NCBI GenBank assembly: GCA_964501335.1
Contig: CAZCTC010000019.1
Span: 1 to 64,000, forward strand
Reading direction: 5' to 3'
DNA length: 64,000 nucleotides
Origin: CAZCTC01 sp964501335
Lineage (GTDB): Bacteria; Chloroflexota; Anaerolineae; B4-G1; SLSP01
This document shows positions 27,264-35,616 of the stretch, one piece after another (position 1 is the stretch's first letter; the number at the start of each line of letters is the position of its first letter). The translations under genes were made by a program, and so were the position numbers. The notes under the pieces were generated by a model that did no database searches, was not told the DNA's origin, and saw nothing but the letters and a program-made list of their open reading frames with translations.

Positions 27264-27345
27264 GCTGGATGGCGAGAGAAAGTTTTTTTGTTCATGTTTT
27301 CGGCGGCTTCAGAAAGCCGCCGAAAACATCGCCTTTTCCAGAGCC
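27190..27345 (-). repeat. Composite repeat copy fused to the tandem array
   Basis: Reverse orientation: GCAACGTCCCGCAAATGG, then CCACGCTGGATGGCGAGAG. The stem-loop arms follow: ATGTTTTCGGCGGCTT (27294-27309) and AAGCCGCCGAAAACAT (27314-27329). The junction with the 161-bp unit is the same as at the left edge of the window (GAAAATAG then CCTTTATGGCATGG), so the two repeats travel as one larger unit in at least two places. Confidence 0.8.
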
Positions 27346-27371
27346 GCCCCGGCAACGCATTCTGAAAGCCC

Positions 27372-30300
27372 TCAACCGAATATTTTGAACGATCCCTCGA
27401 TATTTTTATCCAGCAATCTTCGAATCGCCGCCAACTCCTGCTCGACAGCTTTATGCTGAGTCTCCAACCTCACCATCTCCAGCTCAAGCTGTCGATCGAT
27501 CTGCTGAATACGGGCAAGCTCAGCTTCCTGAGCCCCCGACGCTAACAACTTCTGAGCCTCCTCGCTGAGCTTCCCCCGTTGCCGATTGATCTGTTGCATC
27601 TTGAACTGCAAATCGTTTTTACGGGCATTCAACTGCACCAGCCGGGCCTGAGTGGCCGTCATTCCCCCTCCCGCCTGAACGGGATCTTTCCCATTCAGAT
27701 TATCCTTCCCCGGCAGCCCCGCCGGATCCGGCGACTCTACTTTGTGCGGCCGCCCGCCTTTAGCCTCCACCATGATCGCTGCGACGGTTGCCTCGCCGTT
27801 CTTCTTCAAGGCGTCCACGACCGGCTCGCCGCCCCGCTTCACCGCATCGCCGACCGCTTCAAAACCCTCTTCACCGTACTTCACCACCGGTTTGAACACT
27901 TCATCGCTCGCCGCGATCGCCTTCTCCATATCTTTGGAAATCGTCGTCATGGCATCGACGACTTCATTCACTTTATCCAGCTTTTTGCCTCCCTTGACCG
28001 CATCCCCCAGACCCGGAACGACTGCGATCAACGACAGCATCAGATCCAGCCCGGCGCCGTCCTTGCCCTGCGCGACGTGCTGAATAGCAGCAATCAGATC
28101 CCGCACATCGGCCGCCTGTCCGAAATAAGGGATAAAACCGGACGCTACCTGCCCGATGATATTCCAGACATTCGGCTTATCCACAAAGTCTCCCAGCACG
28201 GCCCCTTCGATCAACTCATTGACAGCCTGTGCCGCCTCTTTGATCAAGGGGAACTTCTGGATCTTCTCCCATCCCGCCGCCATAAATTCTTTAAAGGTGT
28301 TCCAGCAGGCCACCAATCCGGGGAACTTATCGGAGATGGATTGCTGCAACGCGGCCCACTGCCCCTGCACCCGGCTCATCGTCGGCTGGATAATGGTTGT
28401 ATTGATCTGATTGCCCAACCGGACCGCCTCATCGCCGACCCACTGGAACACCGGGCCCATCACCCCCATAAAAAGGTTCCAGTCAGCCTGCAAACCCGAC
28501 CAGACCATCCGGAGCCCTTGCACGGCGCTCTTCCCCTGAAATTCGTTAAAGGAAATCGCGGCCTGGTTCATTGCCTCGAAACCATCAACGGCCAGATTGG
28601 CCTGCCCCTGCACCCACTTCACCGAATTGGAAGCAGCTCCCCCGACCAGCTTGACCGCAGTCGAGGCATGGGCTTCCACCAAAGTAACCTGCCCCTGCGC
28701 GACATGCTGCACCGCCGTCACGCTGGTCTCCGCGGCCGCCTGCGTCATCGTCACGGCACCCTCGGCCCCGTTTTGCACCAGCGTCACGGTCGCATTCGAA
28801 GCCGTCTCGACGCCCTTCACCGCCAGATCGGCGCCCGCCTGCACCAGCGTGGTCACCTGAGCCCCCTGAGTGCCGATCTGCTGGACGGCGCTGTTGCCGG
28901 CCTGCCCCACGGTCCCAATGGCCGAAGAGGCCGCCGACCCTACAAAGCCCAGCCCCAAACCCAATGCATTGCTCACCTTATTGACCGCCGAATTGCCGGC
29001 GCTCTCGACTTTGGAAACCAGGCCGCTCAAAATCCCGCCGAACCATTTGCGGATCGATCCGCCCTTGCTGCTCATGCTCCTGGCGGCGCCGCGCGCCAGG
29101 GTTCCCATTCCGGAAACCAGCCGATGCCCGACACTGCGGAAAGCACTGGTCGCGGCCGTAACCTTATTCTGAATCCACGTCTGCGCCCCGATGACCTTTC
29201 CCTGGATCCACGTCGAGGCATCCGCCGTCTTGCCGGTGATCCAGCCCCGCGCCGCCTCGGCCTGCCCGTTGATCCAGCCCTGCGCTTCCAGACTCTTTCC
29301 ACTGATAAAGCCGCGCGCCTCATCCGCCTTGCCGCCGATAAAAGTCCGGGCCGCATCCGCCTTCTCACCGATAAAACCGCGCGCGGCGTCGGCCTTCCCG
29401 CCGATCCAGTTCCGCGCTTCGCCGGCCTTGCCCGCAATCCAGCCCTGCGCCGCAGTGCTCTGTCCGTCGATCCAGCCCTGTGCCGCCTCGGCCTTCCCAT
29501 TGACCACCTTGTGCGCCGCACCGGCCTTTTCGGCAATCCGGGCCCGCTCTGCATCGGCCCGTCCCTGAATCAGGTTCATGAGGGTGGTCGAATCCCCGGT
29601 CACCCCCTTCCACAACATCTCGATCCCCAGCCAGGCCTGCGTCGTCAACTGCGCAGTCGTCACTGCCAGTTCACCGGCCTTCTTCTGAAGGGGTTCCCAA
29701 ACGATCGTTCCCAGCCAGGAGCTGAACTGCCCCCATTTCTCGCTGATGGCGCCCAAAGCCGGCTGCGCCACAGTCAAGAAATCATTCCAGGATTTTTGGG
29801 CCTTTTCCTGGAGCTCTTTCCATTGCTTCTGCGCATCCGCAGCCACCGGATCGAGATTCGCAAGCAACTCATTGGCCTCTCCCTGGAACTGCGAACAGAG
29901 TTGATCGGCCTGCTCGTCCAGTTTCTGGACCGTCCCTTCGGCATCCGACTGTAACTGGAACCAACCCCGTTCGGCCACCGATTTCGAGGCATCGGCCGCC
30001 TTCTTTAGCTTATCGACGGCAAATCCGGCTTTTTCAATGGCGCTTTTTTCTCTCTCTGTGGCTTCCCCTTTGGCCTGTTCGGCTTTGTTCTGCAATTCCG
30101 CGCCTTTGGCCTGACTTTCCGCCTGTAGCGCCGCGCCGCTCGCCTTGCTTTCCGCCTCCAGCTGCGCCCCCTGCGCCGCGCTTTCCGCCTGTAACTCATT
30201 GCCCTTCGCTGTCCCGGCCGCCTGCAATTCCGCTTCCTTCGTCGTACCGGCCGCTTGCAGATCAGCCGCCTTCTCCGCGCCGGCCGCCTCCAGGCCCGTG

Positions 30301-32546
30301 CCCTGGGCCTGACTCACGGCCTGCATTTCGGCTTCCATCGCCTGAGTCTCCGAATCCAGCGCCGTCTTCTGAGCCTTACCGTCGGCTTCCACCGCCCCAC
30401 GGCGCGCCGTTTCATCGGCCTGCAATTCCGACTTTTTCGTCGTGCCGGCCGCCTGCAATTCAGCTTTCTTGCTCTCTTGGGCCGCCTTGAGTTCGCCCGC
30501 CTTCGTCTTCGCCGCATTCTTGACCTCGGCCCCTTTCGCACTCGCCCCGGCCGCCATCTCACTGCCCTTGGAACCGCCCTGCCCGGCCAGATCGGCCTTC
30601 TTAGCATTGGCATCCTTCTTGGCCGCCTTCAACGCCGACTTGGCCCAATCCGGGATGAGATCTTCCAACCCTCGCTGCACCTGGATCGGCGCTCGCTGGA
30701 TCTTCAGCCCGGCAGATTGCACGGCATCTGTTGCGGCTTTGGATTCCGCAGCCCCGGCCGGCACCTTGTCCATCAATGGCGCCCCAACGGGGATCGCATC
30801 AGCCGCCGCCTTGAGCATCTCAGACGGTTTCTCGACAGCCTTCTCATCCGACGCAGCTTTCTCCGTCGGTTCCGCCTTGACCGCAGATTGCGCCTGAACC
30901 TCTGCGCCGCCCTTTTCCTTTTCCGCAGGCGCTTCAACCGCCGCTTTCTCCTTGCCGGCCTGAACCCTTCCCCGCGCCGCATCCTCCACCTTCACAATAT
31001 GATGCCGGGCCGCCTCCCAGGCCTCCGAAAGCGGCATCGAACGGAAATCCGGCATCCCGGCTTTGACCTCTTTCGCCGCCGCTTCCATCTCGTCGGCCGG
31101 TTCACCCGGCTTTGTCTTCGAGGATTTGGCCGCCGCACCCGGCCCCACGCCGGACTGCACTTGATCCTTCTTCGCCTCAGGCATGTCGGCCTTCTGTTTC
31201 GTCACTTCGGCCTTCGGACGCTTCTTATCCACCGCCGCCGGGCCCAAATTGCCGGCCGCTTTCCCAGGTTGAGGATCTGCAATCGGAGGTTCTATCTGAG
31301 GTATAACCGAAGAATCTTTACCAGGAAGTTGTTCTTTTTCATGCCCCTTGCCGGGGATCGTCGCAGCACCAACCGGCGCTTCTTTCTTTAACCCCGCTGA
31401 GGGACCGTCGGCATCGATCTCCCCCACGGCACCTTCTTTTCCAGATTGCATCCGCCCGCCAGTCTTGGCCGGTTCCGCAGCCGGTTTCGCCCCAAAACGC
31501 ACCGCCGGGCCGAAATCCTGCCGCAGCGGAAGTCCCGACGGCACAGCCGCAGGGCGCAGAGCCCGCTCAAACGGTGCAGTTGAAAGATGGGCCGAATTGG
31601 ACTTCGCCTGCGATGAAGAAGTCGCCTTGAGTAGAGCCTCGGTCGCCTGACACTGCGGCGCCATACATCGATTGGTCTTATTGGGAGCTGCCTCATCCAA
31701 CGGTTTCAGTTGCACGACTTCGCTCGCCCGGCCCGGCAATCCCTTCAACTGCAAAGCCGCCGCCCCTTTCAAATCCTCTGTCCGGGCTCCATTCGCCTTC
31801 CACCGCTCCGGCAGGGGAGCCGCGCCGCCCTGCTGCACCACATGCGCCAGCTCGTGCGCCATCAGCCGCCGGCCGTTCTCACTTCCCGGCTGGTACTCGC
31901 CCCGGTTGAAAACCACATCCGATCCCACCGTATAGGCCCGGGCCTGCAAATCCTTCGCCGTGGATTCCGCTTCGCTGCCCGTATGGACCCGCACCCGGCC
32001 CAGGTCCACGCCCAGCCGGCTCTCGAAGAAATCTCGTTCCCCGTCGGGCAATGGCGCCCCGCCGCCCCGCAGCTGTTGAATCCGGCCCGCCATCGCCTCC
32101 GAGGTCTGTAAACCGCCGTTATCATCAGACTGCAACCCGATCCGCTGCACCCTCGGGCGGCCGTTACCGCCGCCCTCGCCCGGCGGCGTAGCCAACGCCG
32201 GCCCCATCCGCATCACCTGATCGGCAACCCGATCGGCCTCCTGTTCATAGGCATCCCCCGGCTGACTCACCCCCAGCTTCGCCTGGATCACCGGGCGATT
32301 GGCAATCTCCACCAGCCTCTGCACATGGTGATTCCCCTGCATTCGATTGATCCGCTGCGCCATCTCCTGGCGCTGCCCGGGACCGACCCTGCGCAACAAA
32401 GCCGCCTGTGAATCCATCCTGCCGCCGCTTAACAACGTCTCCGGGCCGGGAATCATCTCATTGCCGGCCCCCTGCATTTCAACCGGTTTCGGCTCGGCCG
32501 GCTTCTTCTCGGCCTGCGACTCTACCCGATGATTTTGTTTACTCAT
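27372..32546 (-). CDS. Giant DUF4157 (eCIS-core) protein with hendecad repeats and pre-toxin-like region
   Basis: 1724 residues, no signal peptide. About 85-110 is the LGVSQPGDAYEQEADRVADQ motif that precedes DUF4157. DUF4157 itself follows at about 165-240 (ARAYTVGSDVVF ... RRLMAHELAHVVQQG), with an HELAH zincin motif near residue 230. About 270-670 is a disordered K/A/P-rich linker. Then come long 11-residue repeats: A-x-x-K-x-x-E-L-Q-A type (about 680-840), G-W-I-x-G-K-A type (about 995-1120) and A/V-rich (about 1180-1330). About 1435-1520 (GDFVDKPNVWNIIGQ ... FGQAADVRDLIAA) resembles pre-toxin regions of polymorphic toxins. The last 200 residues are helical and match no toxin I know. DUF4157 proteins associate with contractile injection systems, but none is encoded here. 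Confidence 0.85.
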   Translation of the reverse strand: MSKQNHRVESQAEKKPAEPKPVEMQGAGNEMIPGPETLLSGGRMDSQAALLRRVGPGQRQEMAQRINRMQGNHHVQRLVEIANRPVIQAKLGVSQPGDAYEQEADRVADQVMRMGPALATPPGEGGGNGRPRVQRIGLQSDDNGGLQTSEAMAGRIQQLRGGGAPLPDGERDFFESRLGVDLGRVRVHTGSEAESTAKDLQARAYTVGSDVVFNRGEYQPGSENGRRLMAHELAHVVQQGGAAPLPERWKANGARTEDLKGAAALQLKGLPGRASEVVQLKPLDEAAPNKTNRCMAPQCQATEALLKATSSSQAKSNSAHLSTAPFERALRPAAVPSGLPLRQDFGPAVRFGAKPAAEPAKTGGRMQSGKEGAVGEIDADGPSAGLKKEAPVGAATIPGKGHEKEQLPGKDSSVIPQIEPPIADPQPGKAAGNLGPAAVDKKRPKAEVTKQKADMPEAKKDQVQSGVGPGAAAKSSKTKPGEPADEMEAAAKEVKAGMPDFRSMPLSEAWEAARHHIVKVEDAARGRVQAGKEKAAVEAPAEKEKGGAEVQAQSAVKAEPTEKAASDEKAVEKPSEMLKAAADAIPVGAPLMDKVPAGAAESKAATDAVQSAGLKIQRAPIQVQRGLEDLIPDWAKSALKAAKKDANAKKADLAGQGGSKGSEMAAGASAKGAEVKNAAKTKAGELKAAQESKKAELQAAGTTKKSELQADETARRGAVEADGKAQKTALDSETQAMEAEMQAVSQAQGTGLEAAGAEKAADLQAAGTTKEAELQAAGTAKGNELQAESAAQGAQLEAESKASGAALQAESQAKGAELQNKAEQAKGEATEREKSAIEKAGFAVDKLKKAADASKSVAERGWFQLQSDAEGTVQKLDEQADQLCSQFQGEANELLANLDPVAADAQKQWKELQEKAQKSWNDFLTVAQPALGAISEKWGQFSSWLGTIVWEPLQKKAGELAVTTAQLTTQAWLGIEMLWKGVTGDSTTLMNLIQGRADAERARIAEKAGAAHKVVNGKAEAAQGWIDGQSTAAQGWIAGKAGEARNWIGGKADAARGFIGEKADAARTFIGGKADEARGFISGKSLEAQGWINGQAEAARGWITGKTADASTWIQGKVIGAQTWIQNKVTAATSAFRSVGHRLVSGMGTLARGAARSMSSKGGSIRKWFGGILSGLVSKVESAGNSAVNKVSNALGLGLGFVGSAASSAIGTVGQAGNSAVQQIGTQGAQVTTLVQAGADLAVKGVETASNATVTLVQNGAEGAVTMTQAAAETSVTAVQHVAQGQVTLVEAHASTAVKLVGGAASNSVKWVQGQANLAVDGFEAMNQAAISFNEFQGKSAVQGLRMVWSGLQADWNLFMGVMGPVFQWVGDEAVRLGNQINTTIIQPTMSRVQGQWAALQQSISDKFPGLVACWNTFKEFMAAGWEKIQKFPLIKEAAQAVNELIEGAVLGDFVDKPNVWNIIGQVASGFIPYFGQAADVRDLIAAIQHVAQGKDGAGLDLMLSLIAVVPGLGDAVKGGKKLDKVNEVVDAMTTISKDMEKAIAASDEVFKPVVKYGEEGFEAVGDAVKRGGEPVVDALKKNGEATVAAIMVEAKGGRPHKVESPDPAGLPGKDNLNGKDPVQAGGGMTATQARLVQLNARKNDLQFKMQQINRQRGKLSEEAQKLLASGAQEAELARIQQIDRQLELEMVRLETQHKAVEQELAAIRRLLDKNIEGSFKIFG

Positions 32547-33011
32547 AGCCTGCCCCTGGAAAAATTTAATCCCAGAGTAAGCTTACCATTTCACCGTTAC
32601 GGAATCGTGACAGCCGATTTGGCTTATTTTTTCGCCCGCCGCCTGCGTAGGTAGGTCCCCAGGGAACCGTGGTCGCCAAATAAAATTGCCAAAAGGCGCC
32701 TTGAAGTTCCCCCTGCTTCGCACCCCCTACCCCCCTTTCCCCCGAGGGAAAGGAGGGATAAGTGAGCATTTTGGGCGCGCTGCTTTGCAGCGCGCCCAAA
32801 ATGTCGTCTTTCACCGGCAAAACACCAGTTGCAAAACATGAAAAACTGCTTTTAATTGATACTATGAACAAAAAACATCCTCCCCCTGCTTCGCACAGCG
32901 CGTCGCTTTTTACCTGGAAAGCACCTGGTGCGGGACGCGAAAACCGTTTTTAATCTACACTAATGAACGACCGCACAGCCGGCCATTTTTAAAATATTTG
33001 GAGTAAATGCC
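32547..33011. other. Intergenic region between divergent accessory genes
   Basis: No convincing gene. It contains a perfect hairpin at 32767-32803 (CATTTTGGGCGCGCTGC and its reverse complement around TTT). It also contains a second-block-only copy of the composite repeat at about 32880-32945 (CCCTGCTTCGCACAGCG, GTCGC, GTGCGGGACGCG). Promoters for both the leftward DUF4157 gene and the rightward AT-rich gene should lie here; I cannot assign them. Confidence 0.55.
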
Positions 33012-33446
33012 ATGCCTCCTCTATCAAGCCTTACAATAACACTTGCATCGACAACCGTCCCAGCCCTGGAAATCATCTCAACATTATTGCAAGCCGGGTG
33101 GAAAGTTGATACGGATGGTCTTATACATTTTTTACCTTTGGGCGACAAAGACGCGTTTGCATGGACCACACGAAGCGTTAACGATGTACAAATAGTGTTC
33201 GATATTATGAAGAAAAAAGAAGAGGCAGGAGAAATCATAGGTTTAGATCTCTTTTGGGAAGACGGATGCGGATTCGATATTTTATTTCATTCTAGAAAAA
33301 AGATTTCTTTTCTTCTTGATATTAATAGAAAGACTTTAGAAAAAGATCCAAGGTTAACCGATGTTAACTGGTATTTAATTCGAATTATTTCACCTCTACT
33401 TTCGGCGAAAATACCCATAGAGTTTATAGAATGGGAGCATGTTTGA
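33012..33446 (+). CDS. AT-rich orphan protein, immunity-protein-like
   Basis: 144 residues, unrecognised family. It is acidic to neutral with mixed alpha/beta character and no signal peptide or membrane helix (WKVDTDGLIHFLPLGDKDAF; IIGLDLFWEDGCGFDILFHS). TTTGGAG lies 8 nt before the ATG at 33012. Codon use is visibly AT-rich, unlike every neighbour, which suggests recent acquisition. Size, composition and position beside a polymorphic-toxin-like gene fit an immunity protein, but it is on the opposite strand and upstream rather than downstream of that gene. The role is inference. Confidence 0.65.
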   Translation: MPPLSSLTITLASTTVPALEIISTLLQAGWKVDTDGLIHFLPLGDKDAFAWTTRSVNDVQIVFDIMKKKEEAGEIIGLDLFWEDGCGFDILFHSRKKISFLLDINRKTLEKDPRLTDVNWYLIRIISPLLSAKIPIEFIEWEHV

Positions 33447-33458
33447 GAGCTTGTTATT

Positions 33459-33546
33459 TATGTTTTGGCGCGCATCAGAATGCGCGCCAAAACATACCCC
33501 CAAAAAGCATTCGAGGCCGCCCCTCTCGGGGCGGCCTCGAATGCTT
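33459..33546. terminator. Two bidirectional hairpins between convergent genes
   Basis: First: TATGTTTTGGCGCGCAT (33459-33475) with ATGCGCGCCAAAACATA (33480-33496) around CAGA. Second: AAGCATTCGAGGCCGCCCC (33505-33523) with its reverse complement (33528-33546) around TCTC, flanked by A- and T-tracts. Both stems are perfect. They separate the AT-rich gene from the opposing small gene. Confidence 0.8.
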
Positions 33547-33568
33547 AAAAACAAAAATCCGGAATTCC

Positions 33569-33884
33569 CTACACCCGGCCGCCGTAATGCTGCCGGATCT
33601 GCGCCAGAATCGCCTCCCGGCGATTTTGCAGAAAAGCCGTAAACTCCGCCTCCCGCTGCGCAAAAATCGCATCCGCCATCAACTCAAAGATCTCCCGGCT
33701 GTGAGGCCCCAGTTCCCCGGACAATCGAGCCAGATGCCCGTCGCGAGTCAAATCCCTCGGAAGCTTTGGCATCCGATTCAGGAGCAGGTTGCTCTTTTTC
33801 GCTCAATCCGCCCCGGGCTTCGACGACCGCTTTGCCGTCGTCTTCCTTCGGCTCCGCCGCCGGCGCCTCCGGTGTCTTCATCAT
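33569..33884 (-). pseudogene. Small gene split by a one-base frameshift
   Basis: A frame starts at ATG 33884 (GGGAG just upstream), encodes an acidic proline-rich N-terminus (MKTPEAPAAEPKEDDG) and ends at 33684 with an arginine/serine-rich tail. In the +1 frame a well-behaved helical protein (FELMADAIFAQREAEF ... ILAQIRQHYGG) runs to 33569. The two join smoothly near 33745-33755, where EGF in one frame continues as LTRDGHLARL in the other, giving about 104 residues. I read this as one gene with a one-base insertion. Alternatives are a sequencing error or a separate 67-residue gene starting at ATG 33772. The family is unknown. Confidence 0.55.
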
Positions 33885-33951
33885 ACATACTCCCGTTTGC
33901 CTCTAACCAAAATATTGAAAACGATAAAAGCTCACCGATGCGATTGTTTGA

Positions 33952-35103
33952 TTATCCCACTCTGATGACCTGCCGGGGTAATCCCGTCGAACTTCCCGTC
34001 GTCAATGCAATGCCCCGCGCCTCCAACAAAGCGCAAAAAACCTGATAGGCATCCCACCGTTCAAAAGCACTTATCAACCACCGGGAAGTCCCATTCGCAT
34101 CGCGATATCGCAAAAAGACTGCCCATCGGTCTTTCCACCCAAACAACGTCCCCACCGTCGCCTCGGTAATCTTCTCAGGCTCCAGCAAAATCCCCCAGCG
34201 CGGTTCCCCAGAAAAGCCGGTCTCCGCTGCCGATTGCGGTCCCCGGTGAGGGTAATCCACCATGATCACCGTCCCTCTCCCAACATTCATCCGGCTGATA
34301 AACGACCTCCTGGCTCCTCGCAGTTCATAGAGCTGCAAAAACAATCTTTGCTCAGACAGTTCATGTACAGTCACACCCACCCCCAAAATCCCGCGAGTCG
34401 AGGAAGCGAAAACAGGTTCAGGAACGCCTCTAAGCAATCTCAAAAAAGTCCCGTACACCCGCATCCCAATCACGGCCCGATAATCCACGGGCCGTTGCGG
34501 CAACGACTGATCTACAAAAATGCCGCGAGGACAAAGTAACGTCGTCCCACAAACCAAACCAATGAAGCTTAGAAAACCAAAAAATGTCACTACTCCCAAA
34601 GACGGATCGGAACTCTCCCCCTCGGCCAGATAGCAATCTTTTTCGATAAACAAATCCTCTTGCCCTACAGGGACGCTTCCAAAAAACAAAAAAGGAGCTT
34701 CATCCTTCCATACCCATTCAAGGACTCCCGTAATCGTCACAACATCAGAAACCTGCCCCGCCTCGATCAAATGCCCCGAACGCACCCATACCGCTCTCCC
34801 CCATTTTTCATCTCGCAAAAGATAATAATCCGCGACCGCCCGTCCCCCCCTATCCACTTCCCGATAAGTGTGAAAATCATACAGAGGAATGCCCGATACC
34901 TGTATGCTGGTATAACTTCCCCCGTCTGTCACGTCTCGAATCGGTAATACCACGGGGGCAGGAAAAAGATCCATCTGAGAAATTCGCCAGCCCGCCAGGA
35001 GAGCCAAAAATAAAGCAAGGCCGCCGATCCACATAGCCAAAACTTTCCAGCTTCCCCAGCGCGCCTGCCAACGCCAGATAGTCTCCCGTCTTATGTTCTT
35101 CAT
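33952..35103 (-). CDS. Uncharacterised two-TM membrane protein
   Basis: 383 residues, no family recognised. Hydrophobic helices lie at about 23-42 and 172-193. The segment between them is beta-rich (SYTSIQVSGIPLYDF ... VVTITGVLEWVWKDEAPFLFF) and could be an OB-like or NfeD-like extracytoplasmic domain; this is inference. The C-terminal 180 residues are mixed alpha/beta and probably cytoplasmic. GAGGTG precedes the ATG at 35103. It is the last minus-strand gene of the accessory region and precedes the frameshifted small gene by 67 bases. Confidence 0.7.
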   Translation of the reverse strand: MKNIRRETIWRWQARWGSWKVLAMWIGGLALFLALLAGWRISQMDLFPAPVVLPIRDVTDGGSYTSIQVSGIPLYDFHTYREVDRGGRAVADYYLLRDEKWGRAVWVRSGHLIEAGQVSDVVTITGVLEWVWKDEAPFLFFGSVPVGQEDLFIEKDCYLAEGESSDPSLGVVTFFGFLSFIGLVCGTTLLCPRGIFVDQSLPQRPVDYRAVIGMRVYGTFLRLLRGVPEPVFASSTRGILGVGVTVHELSEQRLFLQLYELRGARRSFISRMNVGRGTVIMVDYPHRGPQSAAETGFSGEPRWGILLEPEKITEATVGTLFGWKDRWAVFLRYRDANGTSRWLISAFERWDAYQVFCALLEARGIALTTGSSTGLPRQVIRVG

Positions 35104-35616
35104 AAAAACTTCACCTCAAAATACAAATGCTATCCTGCCACGACAACTCAATTTTAATCATTTATCGCCATCGCACAAACATTTTCCGCTCCCCAAAATC
35201 CTATTTTAGGGGTGGCTTCAGAAAGAGAAAAAAGCCCTTTTTTGCGCTCTGTGCAGTAAGTCTGAAAAAAAGCCCATATTTTCGGCGGCTTTCTGAAGCC
35301 GCCGAAAATATGAATAAAAAAACAATCCTCTCCCCCCATCCTGCGCGTCGTACCTTACAGGGAAAGTGCCATTTGCGGGACGCTACAAGGCCGGAGCCAT
35401 GCAATCGCAGCGCCTTAAATTGCCTGATATAAGGCAGAAGACATAGGGGGAATTAAAAGGCACCCTTTGACAATTTGATTTGGCGCCTACGGTTCCTGGG
35501 GACTTACCCTGCGGCGCGCGGAAATACAAACTTGCCCGCTTCCCATTTTGGAATACCATTACAAACAGTGCCGATACACTATCGGCCATCTCAGGCAAAT
35601 TCTCCAGGAGGGCATC
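35104..35616 (+). repeat. Intergenic region with composite repeat copy before aldolase
   Basis: No gene is visible. 35245-35386 is a near-full composite repeat. It has a CTGTGCAGTAAGTCTGAAAA start, stem arms CATATTTTCGGCGGCTT (35275-35291) and AAGCCGCCGAAAATATG (35296-35312), then CTCTCCCCCCATCCTGCG, GTCGTACCTTAC and TTTGCGGGACGCTA. From 35430 to 35616 there is a gene leader ending in CCAGGAGG before the aldolase ATG. Confidence 0.75.

Noticed and set aside
27372..32546. Secreted metalloprotease
   Set aside because: The HELAH motif sits inside a DUF4157 module, there is no signal peptide and the rest is repeat and linker sequence; protease activity is not supported.
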